Shown here: one piece after another, positions 1-5,299 of the stretch
Position numbering within the stretch: position 1 is the first letter of the stretch
How the letters are laid out: each line of letters begins with the position of its first letter
Assembly: GCA_002714485.1 (NCBI GenBank)
Contig: PAXM01000040.1
Coordinates: forward strand, 8,801-15,708
Direction: 5' to 3'
Origin: Acidimicrobiaceae bacterium
GTDB taxonomy: Bacteria > Actinomycetota > Acidimicrobiia > Acidimicrobiales > MedAcidi-G1
Length of the DNA stretch: 6,908 nucleotides
Program-made: the position numbers and the translations under genes
The notes under the pieces: generated by a model
What the model saw: the letters and a program-made list of their open reading frames with translations, nothing else
Told to the model about the DNA's origin: nothing
Database searches by the model: none

Positions 1-1
1 A

Positions 2-1150
2 CCGGGTGAGGGGGAGTTCGCTGAATGGTTAGCCGACCACCCCGACATCCAGCCTCCGGATGATCCGGCCGGGGCGGTCCGTAACTACACGTCGGGCACC
101 ACCGGCCGACCCAAGGGAGTGCAACGGTCCGACCAGACCGGAACGGCTAAGACGGTCCTGCGCGAGGTCACGGCCAACTGGGGGCGTTTCTACGACTTGC
201 CCGACCATGGACCCCACCTAGTGGTCAGCCCGATGTACCACGCGCTGCCCAGTGCCTTCCACAATGCAGCCCTCGGGCTGGGGCAGTCGATCCTTTTCGA
301 CGACCGATTCGACGCCGACCGGTTCCTGACCACCGTCCAAGACCAGTCGGTGACCAGCGCGCTCATCGTCCCGACCCACATCGTGCGTATGGCCAAGCGG
401 GTCGACGAGCTGGCTGGCCGCCACGACCTGTCGTCACTGGTCTCGGTGGTCCACGGGGGTGCCCCCTGTCCGCGGTGGGCCAAGGAGGTGGTCATGGACT
501 GGTGGGGGCCAGTGGTCTACGAACTCTTCGGTTCCTCGGAGGGCACCGGTCCGCTCCGCGTCACTCCGGAGGCATGGCGAGAGCGACCGGGCACGGTGGG
601 TAAATCAGCACCGACGCTCACCGTGGCCGCCTTCGATGATGACGGTGGACAACTGCCCGACGGGGAGGTTGGCAACCTCTACTTCCTCCGGGCTGATGGC
701 CGACCCGAGTACGTAGGTGATTCCGACAAGACCGAAGCCAGCCGTTTGCCCGGCGGATGGTTCACGGTAGGTGACGTGGGGTGGGTCGATGCCGACGGTT
801 ACGTCTACCTGTCAGACCGCAAGATTGACATGGTCATCAGCGGTGGGGCCAACATTTATCCGGCTGAGGTGGAGGCGGTCTTGATCGCCCACCCGGCCGT
901 GGCCGACTGCGCGGTGTTCGGGATACCCGACGACGAGTGGGGTGAAGAGGTCAAGGCGGCAGTCGAGTTCGAGACAGGTGCCGTAGCTACCGAGGACGAA
1001 CTGGTTGCCTGGTGCAGGGGGCGCCTCGCTGGCTTCAAGTGTCCCCGGTCGATCGACTTCCACGACGCCATGCCCCGGGAGGCGACCGGCAAATTGAAGA
1101 AACGTCACCTTCGCGATGTCTACTGGCAGGGCCGGGAACAGGCCATCTGA
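2..1150 (+). CDS. Acyl-CoA synthetase, AMP-forming (5' end missing)
   Basis: The gene enters from the left edge; 382 codons are visible and perhaps 120-150 are missing. Seen: the ATP-binding P-loop YTSGTTGRPKG at visible residues 29-39; the adenylation motif YELFGSSEG near the middle; the hinge region with FTVGDVGWVDADGYVYLSDR, followed by KIDMVISGGANIYPAEVE; and the C-terminal PREATGK motif whose Lys (about visible residue 364) normally catalyses adenylation. All core motifs of the ANL superfamily are intact. The family activates a carboxylic acid as an acyl-adenylate and transfers it to CoA in the cytosol. FadD-type fatty acid activation is likely, but the exact substrate cannot be read from the sequence. 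A GTG at 119 lies inside the conserved P-loop region, so it is not the start. The stop is 54 bases from the convergent phosphatase stop, and no clear terminator is visible between them. Confidence 0.93.
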   Translation, partial: PGEGEFAEWLADHPDIQPPDDPAGAVRNYTSGTTGRPKGVQRSDQTGTAKTVLREVTANWGRFYDLPDHGPHLVVSPMYHALPSAFHNAALGLGQSILFDDRFDADRFLTTVQDQSVTSALIVPTHIVRMAKRVDELAGRHDLSSLVSVVHGGAPCPRWAKEVVMDWWGPVVYELFGSSEGTGPLRVTPEAWRERPGTVGKSAPTLTVAAFDDDGGQLPDGEVGNLYFLRADGRPEYVGDSDKTEASRLPGGWFTVGDVGWVDADGYVYLSDRKIDMVISGGANIYPAEVEAVLIAHPAVADCAVFGIPDDEWGEEVKAAVEFETGAVATEDELVAWCRGRLAGFKCPRSIDFHDAMPREATGKLKKRHLRDVYWQGREQAI

Positions 1151-1204
1151 GACCGAAGGTGTATTTGTCGATAGGCAGGTTCCGGCCGGCCCCGCACCCA
1201 TCGG

Positions 1205-2008
1205 TCAATGCAGTAGGGCCGCCCGGAACGTGGCGACGCGAGCGTCATCCAGCCCGAGCCCTTCGGCGACGAATGAGGTCCACGTTCCCCACTGGTCAAC
1301 GGCGGTGTCCAGCACCGCTTCGAGGTACTCCCGTTGGCAGTACATCAGGGCCCACAAGGAGGCCATCCGGTCCTCTGGAACTTCGTCGGGGGTGGTCCCG
1401 AGGCGCTCCGCAATACGACGTCGATAGTCGATCTCGGTTCCCTCGATCCAAGTGCGGCGGACCTCGTTGGACAGCAGGTAGTCAGCCATGACCGTGTTGT
1501 CGTCCACGCCGAGGATCCGCAACAGGACGGCCGCCACCACCCCGGTGCGGTCCTTACCGGCCGTGCAGTTGAACAACAGCGGAAGGCGGTCGGGGTCGGT
1601 GGCCACCTCGAACACCGGGCGGTAACGGTCCAGTCGGTCGGTCACCAGGGTGCGGAAGTAACTGGTGATGTGGTCTGGGCCGAGCGGTTCGGCGTCTGGG
1701 TCGACCATGGCGTTGGCCACTACGGCGAACTCATTGTCGTCGTCTGAGACCGAGATGCCCACCACCTTGCAGTCGGGCAAGTCGGGATGCGGTCGGGCCG
1801 CCGCCTCGGTGGGACGTCGGAGATCCACGATGGTTCGCAGGCCCAGAGCGTCAACCGTGGCCCGGCCGGAGACCCCCAGGTCGCAGAGGTGGCCCGATCG
1901 AAAGAGTCGGCCGGTGCGCACGGCCCGCCCGTCGGTAGTGGCCAGCCCTCCGAGGTCCCGAAGGTTGGCTGCCACCACGAGCACTCGGGGATCAGAGGCG
2001 TGGGGCAT
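1205..2008 (-). CDS. Tyrosine-protein phosphatase family protein (Y_phosphatase3 / MptpB-like)
   Basis: A complete 267-residue protein. Seen: the N-terminal NLRDLGG at 15-21, FRSG at 36-39, VDLRRPTEA at 61-69, and the catalytic P-loop CTAGKDRTG at 148-156. The last is a CX5R signature with nucleophile Cys148 and Arg154. This combination marks the PF13350-type tyrosine/dual-specificity phosphatases, which include Mycobacterium MptpB and remove phosphate from phosphotyrosine, phosphoserine/threonine or phosphoinositides. The Lys-Asp pair inside the loop (GKDR) is typical of the lipid-active members. No signal peptide or membrane segment is visible, so it is probably cytosolic. The ATG at 2008 is preferred because NLRDLGG lies at the usual short distance from it and a -10-like element sits six bases upstream. 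It stands alone, convergent with the acyl-CoA synthetase; the physiological substrate is unknown. Confidence 0.92.
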   Translation of the reverse strand: MPHASDPRVLVVAANLRDLGGLATTDGRAVRTGRLFRSGHLCDLGVSGRATVDALGLRTIVDLRRPTEAAARPHPDLPDCKVVGISVSDDDNEFAVVANAMVDPDAEPLGPDHITSYFRTLVTDRLDRYRPVFEVATDPDRLPLLFNCTAGKDRTGVVAAVLLRILGVDDNTVMADYLLSNEVRRTWIEGTEIDYRRRIAERLGTTPDEVPEDRMASLWALMYCQREYLEAVLDTAVDQWGTWTSFVAEGLGLDDARVATFRAALLH

Positions 2009-2020
2009 CCCGGGACGTTA
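2009..2020 (-). promoter_or_regulatory. Probable leaderless promoter of the phosphatase gene
   Basis: On the - strand the hexamer TAACGT (2020-2015) fits the actinobacterial -10 consensus TAnnnT and is followed by six bases and then ATG. No Shine-Dalgarno sequence is present. This spacing would put the transcription start on the A of the start codon. No recognisable -35 element is seen. Confidence 0.5.
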
Positions 2021-2052
2021 GGCGGCTGGGCTCATCAGGTCGTCCTCCTGCT

Positions 2053-2085
2053 GAGGGTCGTCACCCACTGGCCCCAGTGACCCTC
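2053..2085. repeat. Inverted repeat upstream of the phosphatase promoter
   Basis: GAGGG then (after TCG) TCAC on the left pairs with GTGA-CCCTC on the right: nine base pairs with a three-base bulge and a 12-base loop. Within the loop region an alternative CACTG/CAGTG pairing is possible. It lies about 33 bases upstream of the putative -10 of the phosphatase gene. It could be an operator or an RNA hairpin, and function is not shown. Confidence 0.3.
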
Positions 2086-2146
2086 GTCGGGTCGGACCGA
2101 CATGGAGCAATGGGTCAAGGCAATGGCTGATGACATTCGGTTGGAT

Positions 2147-2168
2147 CTTCGGAAGTTCCGAGGCCTCG
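2147..2168. repeat. Overlapping palindromes in the gap between the phosphatase and the tRNA cluster
   Basis: CTTCGGAA-G-TTCCGAGG is an 8-1-8 inverted repeat with one mismatch (2147-2163). It runs directly into the perfect ten-base palindrome CGAGGCCTCG (2159-2168). The surrounding 2086-2234 stretch has no convincing gene. The symmetry resembles a binding site for a dimeric regulator, but short palindromes also arise by chance in GC-rich DNA. Confidence 0.25.
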
Positions 2169-2234
2169 CAAGGGGTGCCGCGGCCTTCGGTTGTTATCAC
2201 GTGCTGGACCGCCGAGAAGAAGCATGAACGCGGT

Positions 2235-2259
2235 GAGGCCCGCCCATGGGGCGGGCCTC
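2235..2259 (-). terminator. GC-rich hairpin ending the tRNA cluster
   Basis: A perfect 11-bp stem (GAGGCCCGCCC pairing with GGGCGGGCCTC) closes a three-base loop, six bases after the tRNA-Phe 3' end. On the - strand it is followed by a pyrimidine-rich stretch (TTCATGCTTCTTCTC) rather than a clean U-run. Actinobacterial terminators often lack a strong U-tract. Position and stem strength favour transcription termination of the tRNA transcript, possibly with 3' processing. Confidence 0.7.
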
Positions 2260-2265
2260 TGTAGG

Positions 2266-2338
2266 TGGTCGGGCCCGGCGTCGATCCGGGGACCCCTCGC
2301 TTTTCAGGCGAGTGCTCTTCCAACTGAGCTACCCGACC
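2266..2338 (-). tRNA. tRNA-Phe (GAA)
   Basis: A 73-nt cloverleaf on the - strand. The acceptor is GGTCGGG/CCCGACC, the D-stem GCTC/GAGC and the anticodon stem CTCGC/GCGAG. The loop CTGAAAA gives anticodon GAA, and the T-stem is CCCGG/CCGGG. The discriminator is A and the 3' CCA is not encoded (the bases are CCT), so it must be added by the CCA-adding enzyme. One oddity: the T-loop reads ATCGACG, with A instead of the near-universal T at position 54. It is the third and last gene of the Glu-Asp-Phe cluster, 32 nt after tRNA-Asp. Confidence 0.95.
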
Positions 2339-2341
2339 GCG

Positions 2342-2369
2342 TCTCACCTGTTCCGAAGAGCCGGTGAGA
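2342..2369 (-). other. Hairpin filling the Asp-Phe tRNA spacer
   Basis: TCTCACC and GGTGAGA form a perfect 7-bp stem that takes up 28 of the 32 spacer bases. On the transcribed strand the loop contains TCTTCGGA, a possible inner C(UUCG)G tetraloop. A stem like this between two tRNAs is a plausible processing signal for the precursor or a spacer that keeps the two cloverleaves from misfolding. Function is inferred. Confidence 0.5.
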
Positions 2370-2370
2370 T

Positions 2371-2448
2371 TGGCGGTCCTGACGGGATTTGAACCCGCGA
2401 CCTCCGGCTTGACAGGCCGGCGTGCACTCCAAACTGCACCACAGGACC
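2371..2448 (-). tRNA. tRNA-Asp (GTC)
   Basis: A 75-nt cloverleaf plus an encoded CCA on the - strand. The acceptor is GGTCCTG/CAGGACC, the D-stem GTGC/GCAC with a ten-base loop, and the anticodon stem CCGGC/GCCGG. The loop CTGTCAA gives anticodon GTC. The T-arm is GCGGG-TTCAAAT-CCCGT and the discriminator is G, as expected for Asp. Unlike its two neighbours in the cluster it carries the 3' CCA in the DNA. It is the middle gene of the cluster. Confidence 0.96.
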
Positions 2449-2449
2449 A

Positions 2450-2475
2450 GGTGGTCCGGCTGGAGCCGTACCGCC
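2450..2475 (-). other. Hairpin filling the Glu-Asp tRNA spacer
   Basis: On the transcribed strand GGCGGT-A-CGGC-TCCA-GCCG-G-ACCACC folds into a stem-loop: four perfect pairs around a TCCA loop, a 1x1 mismatch, then six positions with one C-A mismatch. It takes up most of the 31-base spacer. It parallels the hairpin in the next spacer but shares no obvious sequence with it. It could alternatively pair with the 5' acceptor strand of tRNA-Asp (GGACC with GGTCC). Confidence 0.4.
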
Positions 2476-2479
2476 TTCG

Positions 2480-2552
2480 TACCCCCAACGGGATTCGAAC
2501 CCGTGTTACCGGCGTGAAAGGCCGGCGTCCTAGGCCGCTGGACGATGGGGGC
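2480..2552 (-). tRNA. tRNA-Glu (TTC)
   Basis: A 73-nt cloverleaf on the - strand. The acceptor is GCCCCCA/TGGGGGT (the first pair is G-U), the D-stem GTCC/GGAC and the anticodon stem CCGGC/GCCGG. The loop CTTTCAC gives anticodon TTC, and the T-arm is ACGGG-TTCGAAT-CCCGT. The discriminator is A and CCA is not encoded. It is the first gene of the cluster, 71 bases after the DUF2017 stop. In many bacteria glutamyl-tRNA(Glu) also feeds tetrapyrrole (heme) synthesis through glutamyl-tRNA reductase; no link to the heme genes here is shown beyond proximity. Confidence 0.96.
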
Positions 2553-2575
2553 CAGACCTCGCTGAGAGCGGGGCC

Positions 2576-2611
2576 ACGATACCAGCGAGCCTTCGGGACG
2601 CGTCACGCGTC
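2576..2611 (-). promoter_or_regulatory. Probable tRNA-cluster promoter with an ACGCGTC palindrome
   Basis: On the - strand, TATCGT (2581-2576) fits TAnnnT and lies 23 bases before the mature tRNA-Glu 5' end. GTGACG (2606-2601), 19 bases further up, matches four of six bases of the TTGACA -35 element. The -35 sits in the perfect 15-base palindrome GACGCGT-C-ACGCGTC (2597-2611), which is also a tandem repeat of ACGCGTC. The palindrome could be an operator, or a short hairpin after the DUF2017 gene. Confidence 0.4.
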
Positions 2612-2623
2612 GGAGGTGGAGGA

Positions 2624-3091
2624 TCAGAGTCCCGCTGCGGCGGACCCCACCGCTTCCTCGAGCAGAAAGCCCAGCCAGGCGATCAGAGCGCGCGATGGGG
2701 CGTCGGGTGCCTCGGGGTCGAACTGGTCCTCCTCCGACACGTCCAGTCGGGTCCCCAGCAGCAGGCGAAGCCCGTTGAGCACCTGCATCCATGCGGCGAG
2801 CTGCTCGTCGTCGATGGAGGATTCGGTGGCCGATTCGACCAGCCTCTCGATGGCGTCCAACCTGGTTTGCAATAGGTCGTCGTGGACCAGTTCCGCGTAC
2901 TCGGTGTCGCGTTCAGCATCGTCGGCGTAGGCCGTGGGATAGAGCCGGCGCAGGTCCGGGTCGGCATCGGCGGCCAGGACCGAGCGGAACTGTTCGGCCA
3001 GATCGATCAACATGGAACGTTCGTCGTCGCCTAACAGCACGGTGGTCCGGTCGCCGTCGCGTCGGAGCGCCACTGGACCCTTTCTCCTCAT
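2624..3091 (-). CDS. DUF2017 family protein
   Basis: A 155-residue soluble, acidic, mostly helical protein starting MRRKGPVALRR. Conserved family features seen are RLYPTAYADD near 49-58, a WMQVLNGLRLLLGTRLDV block near 101-118, and a C-terminal IAWLGFLLEEAV. These match the actinobacterial DUF2017 family, which typically follows clpS (as Rv1332 follows Rv1331 in Mycobacterium tuberculosis). The molecular function is unknown; a transcription-regulator label is sometimes applied without strong support. The ATG at 3091 is chosen because AGAGG lies five bases upstream and homologues begin near this point. An in-frame ATG at 3142 would overlap the clpS end and add a 17-residue tail without family similarity. 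It is the last protein gene of the ctaA-clpS-DUF2017 operon, 23 bases after clpS. Confidence 0.88.
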   Translation of the reverse strand: MRRKGPVALRRDGDRTTVLLGDDERSMLIDLAEQFRSVLAADADPDLRRLYPTAYADDAERDTEYAELVHDDLLQTRLDAIERLVESATESSIDDEQLAAWMQVLNGLRLLLGTRLDVSEEDQFDPEAPDAPSRALIAWLGFLLEEAVGSAAAGL

Positions 3092-3114
3092 GAAAACCTC
3101 TTCCCTCTCAACCC

Positions 3115-3417
3115 TCAGTCTCCCTGCTGGAGGGTGGCCCACAGGCCGTGTTCATGGAGGCGAAAGACGTCCATCTCGGCCTTCTCGCGCGTACCGCCGG
3201 ACACCACGGCACGACCCTTGTGGTGGACGTCCAACATCAGCCGGTCAGCCTTCTCCCGGGAGTATCCGAAGACCTTCTGGAACACGAACGACACGTACGA
3301 CATCAGGTTGATCGGGTCGTTCCACACCAGCACGATCCATGGCCGGTCGGTCGCCTTCTCTTCGTTGTGTTCGCGATCGGTTTCGGGATTGTCCACCTCG
3401 ACTGGGGTCGGACTCAT
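3115..3417 (-). CDS. clpS: ATP-dependent Clp protease adaptor ClpS
   Basis: A 100-residue cytosolic adaptor. ClpS binds N-degron substrates and delivers them to the ClpAP/ClpCP protease in the N-end-rule pathway. Seen: a variable acidic N-terminal tail (about 1-25) that normally enters the ClpA/C pore, then the core from WIVLVWND to HEHGLWATL. The substrate pocket residues line up with those of E. coli ClpS: Asn33-Asp34 (N34-D35) and His65 in VHHKG (H66), with Met39 and Met61 at the positions of the gate methionines. All pocket residues are intact, so it should bind Phe/Leu/Tyr/Trp N-termini. Its ATG overlaps the ctaA TGA as ATGA, which implies translational coupling; only a weak CAGG precedes the start. 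DUF2017 follows. Confidence 0.96.
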   Translation of the reverse strand: MSPTPVEVDNPETDREHNEEKATDRPWIVLVWNDPINLMSYVSFVFQKVFGYSREKADRLMLDVHHKGRAVVSGGTREKAEMDVFRLHEHGLWATLQQGD

Positions 3418-4358
3418 TGCCTGGCGTCGCTCTCATCCGAGGTCGCGCTGGCGAAGTCAGTAGTCAGCAGACGGAGCTTGACCACCACCATCCAGAGCGC
3501 TGTCGCGCCAGCGACATGCAGTCCGACCAGCACCACGGGGACGCCGGTGAAGTACTGGGTCCAACCGATGGCTGACTGCGCCACGACCACTGCGATCAAC
3601 CAGCGGATCGCCTGTTGGAGTGGTTCGCCGGAGGGAACATGGCGGCGGACGGCGAGAGTGAGTGCGGCCACCACGATCAGGGTGATGACCACAGTGGTTC
3701 CGTGGACTCGGGCCACCTCCCGGACTGTGAACGGCAACCGTGCGATGGGGTCCTCCCGGCTTCCGGCGTGCGGTCCGGTACCGGTCACCAGCGTGCCTGT
3801 GGCCAGGACCACCACGGCCAAGCCGGTCAGCAGGCCGGTGAGGCGTCGGACCGATGGAGTGATGGCCCGTGGACCGGGTCGGGCGTGGTCGCCCGCCCGG
3901 TGGTGGAGAACTACGGCGTTGAATACCAGCACCATCGAGAGGGCGAAGTGACCGAGCACCAGCCACGGATTGAGGTGACTGAGGACCACGATGCCGCCTA
4001 GTACGACCTGGCCGACCACCCCTACCACCAGCCCCCATGACCAGCTCACCAGGTCGGAACGTCGGGGCGACCGGGCGAGCGACCCCAGCACGGCGGCGAT
4101 GACGGCTATGGAGACCAGCCCGGTGATGAGCCGGTTGCCGAATTCGATCCATCCATGGATCTCGGCTTCGGGGACGAACCGGTCCTGCTCGCAGGTTGGC
4201 CAGTCCGAGCAGCCGAGGCCTGATCCGGTGAGGCGGACCGCAGCGCCGGTGATCACGATCCCGACCAGCAGGACGAGTGCCACGCGACAGATGCGTAGGT
4301 AGGCGTCGGGGGAGAGCCTGCGGGGAGCGGTCCGGAGGTCCGGGGCGTCGACCGTCAC
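3414..4358 (-). CDS. ctaA: Heme A synthase CtaA (COX15 family)
   Basis: A 314-residue membrane enzyme that oxidises the methyl group at C8 of heme O to a formyl group, giving heme A for cytochrome oxidase. About eight hydrophobic segments are visible (near 24-45, 75-95, 104-127, 131-152, 173-194, 217-238, 249-269 and 275-296). The paired cysteines of the first external loop appear as GCSDWPTC (Cys50, Cys56). Candidate heme-ligand histidines are His137 (LGHF), His219 (RVHGTT) and His281 (GLHVAG). The Bacillus subtilis ExxH motif after TM1 reads E72-F-G-N75, with Asn in place of His; another His lies at 68. Start GTG 4358 is chosen because upstream codons give a Pro/Arg-rich, non-conserved tail that would run into the divergent dehydrogenase, and because a -10-like element sits seven bases upstream. 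First gene of the ctaA-clpS-DUF2017 operon. Confidence 0.93.
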   Translation of the reverse strand: MTVDAPDLRTAPRRLSPDAYLRICRVALVLLVGIVITGAAVRLTGSGLGCSDWPTCEQDRFVPEAEIHGWIEFGNRLITGLVSIAVIAAVLGSLARSPRRSDLVSWSWGLVVGVVGQVVLGGIVVLSHLNPWLVLGHFALSMVLVFNAVVLHHRAGDHARPGPRAITPSVRRLTGLLTGLAVVVLATGTLVTGTGPHAGSREDPIARLPFTVREVARVHGTTVVITLIVVAALTLAVRRHVPSGEPLQQAIRWLIAVVVAQSAIGWTQYFTGVPVVLVGLHVAGATALWMVVVKLRLLTTDFASATSDESDARQ

Positions 4359-4371
4359 CTCCGGAAGGCTA
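4359..4371 (-). promoter_or_regulatory. Probable promoter of the ctaA operon, near-leaderless
   Basis: On the - strand TAGCCT (4371-4366) is followed by seven bases and then the GTG start. GGAGG directly abuts the GTG, too close to serve as a normal Shine-Dalgarno site. This supports a leaderless transcript starting at or beside the G of GTG. No clear -35 is seen. Between this element and the divergent dehydrogenase promoter lies a run of eight G (4390-4397). Confidence 0.45.
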
Positions 4372-4430
4372 CGAGCGGCCCGGGCAGGTGGGGGGGGTCG
4401 GCCGTAGAGGTGGAGAGGGAACTCGGTACC

Positions 4431-4444
4431 TAGGATCCGTTCCC
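4431..4444 (+). promoter_or_regulatory. Probable leaderless promoter of the short-chain dehydrogenase
   Basis: TAGGAT (4431-4436) is a good TAnnnT -10 element. It is followed by eight bases without any Shine-Dalgarno-like purine run and then ATG. Transcription would start at or one to two bases before the start codon. No recognisable -35 element. Confidence 0.5.
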
Positions 4445-5299
4445 ATGCAGAAACCCGTGCAGATCCGTGACTCGGTAGTGGTGGTGACCGGTGCGGCAAG
4501 TGGGATCGGCGAGGCCATGGTGGAGCGGTTCGCTGTCGAGGGGGCTCGGGCCGTGGTGGCCGCCGACCGAGACGCCGCCGGTGTCGAGATCGTGGCCGAG
4601 CGGGTCTCGGCGGTTGGGGCGATGTGCCAGGCGGTGGCCTGTGACGTGGCTGACGAGCCGTCGGTGAAGGCCCTGATCGACGGTACCGTCGAGCGGTACG
4701 GACGTATCGACCTGATGGTCTCCAACGCCGGGTACGTCACCGTCGGTGGTCTTGAGGCTCCCGATGAGGAGCTCCACCGCATGTTCGGGGTTCACGTGAT
4801 GGCCCACCTATATGCCGCCCGGCACGCCATCCCACACATGGTGGCCAATGGTGGTGGGCACTTGCTCAATACCTCGTCGGCCGCCGGCCTCCTGACCCAG
4901 ATTGGTTCCCTCCACTACTCGGTGACCAAGAATGCCGCCGTGTCTCTGGCTGAGTGGATCAGCGTGTCCTATGGGGACCGGGGGATCGGGGTATCGGTCC
5001 TGTGCCCGCAGGCCGTGGCCACCAATATCATCACCAACAGCCCGACCGCCGACCTGATTCCCGGTGACGGACCGTCGGGTGCGGCGGCTGTCGATGGGGT
5101 GCTGACCGCTGCCGAACTGGCCGACACGGTCGTCGAGGCCCTCACGGACGGCCGGTTCCACGTGCTGCCCCACCCTGATGTCGCCGAGTACGTCCGGCGC
5201 AAGGCCGATGACGTCGACCGGTGGCTTGGCGGTATGCAGCGGTTCCAGTCCCGTCTCTACCCGGAAGGACCCACACCGGCGGACTGGCTCCTAGCCTGA
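4445..5299 (+). CDS. Short-chain dehydrogenase/reductase (SDR), NAD(P)-dependent
   Basis: A 284-residue cytosolic oxidoreductase of the classical SDR type. Seen: the Rossmann glycine motif TGAASGIG at 15-22; Asp41 at the end of the second strand (AADRD), which usually favours NAD(H); CDVAD at 66-70; SNAG at 93-96; and the catalytic Ser145 (NTSSAAG), Tyr158 and Lys162 (YSVTK). The helix-4 position that normally carries the fourth catalytic residue Asn reads GVHVMA, with His117; some SDRs, such as the MFE-2 dehydrogenase domain, also have His there. After CPQAVATN the substrate-binding part is family-specific, so the substrate (an alcohol, ketone or acyl derivative) cannot be named. The ATG at 4445 places the glycine motif at the usual distance and follows a -10-like element. 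It is divergent from ctaA and ends four bases before ctaB. A role in heme synthesis is not supported. Confidence 0.93.
   Translation: MQKPVQIRDSVVVVTGAASGIGEAMVERFAVEGARAVVAADRDAAGVEIVAERVSAVGAMCQAVACDVADEPSVKALIDGTVERYGRIDLMVSNAGYVTVGGLEAPDEELHRMFGVHVMAHLYAARHAIPHMVANGGGHLLNTSSAAGLLTQIGSLHYSVTKNAAVSLAEWISVSYGDRGIGVSVLCPQAVATNIITNSPTADLIPGDGPSGAAAVDGVLTAAELADTVVEALTDGRFHVLPHPDVAEYVRRKADDVDRWLGGMQRFQSRLYPEGPTPADWLLA

Noticed and set aside
1151..1204. Terminator between the convergent acyl-CoA synthetase and phosphatase genes
   Set aside because: Only the short palindrome CCGGCCGG is present, with no loop and no T-tract, so I could not support a terminator.
2304..2930. Long open frames on both strands across the tRNA cluster (2304-2792 -, 2364-2930 +, 2018-2488 -)
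   Set aside because: They run through three complete tRNA genes and into DUF2017 out of frame; none shows family motifs.
3092..3142. DUF2017 start at 3142, overlapping clpS
   Set aside because: It adds a tail with no family similarity, while the ATG at 3091 has a well-spaced AGAGG.
3148..3951. 267-codon + strand open frame opposite clpS and ctaA
   Set aside because: It is antisense to two well-recognised genes, with Thr/Arg/Val-rich composition typical of the complement of GC-rich coding DNA.
4277..4444. SDR extended upstream to 4277
   Set aside because: The added 56 residues are Gly/Arg-rich shadow translation of the ctaA 5' end. The Rossmann motif has its normal position from the ATG at 4445.
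4359..4499. ctaA extended upstream to an ATG at 4499 (361 residues)
   Set aside because: The extra 47 residues are Pro/Arg/Ser-rich and non-conserved. The extension would cross the G8 run and overlap the divergent SDR start, and a -10-like element sits right before the GTG at 4358.
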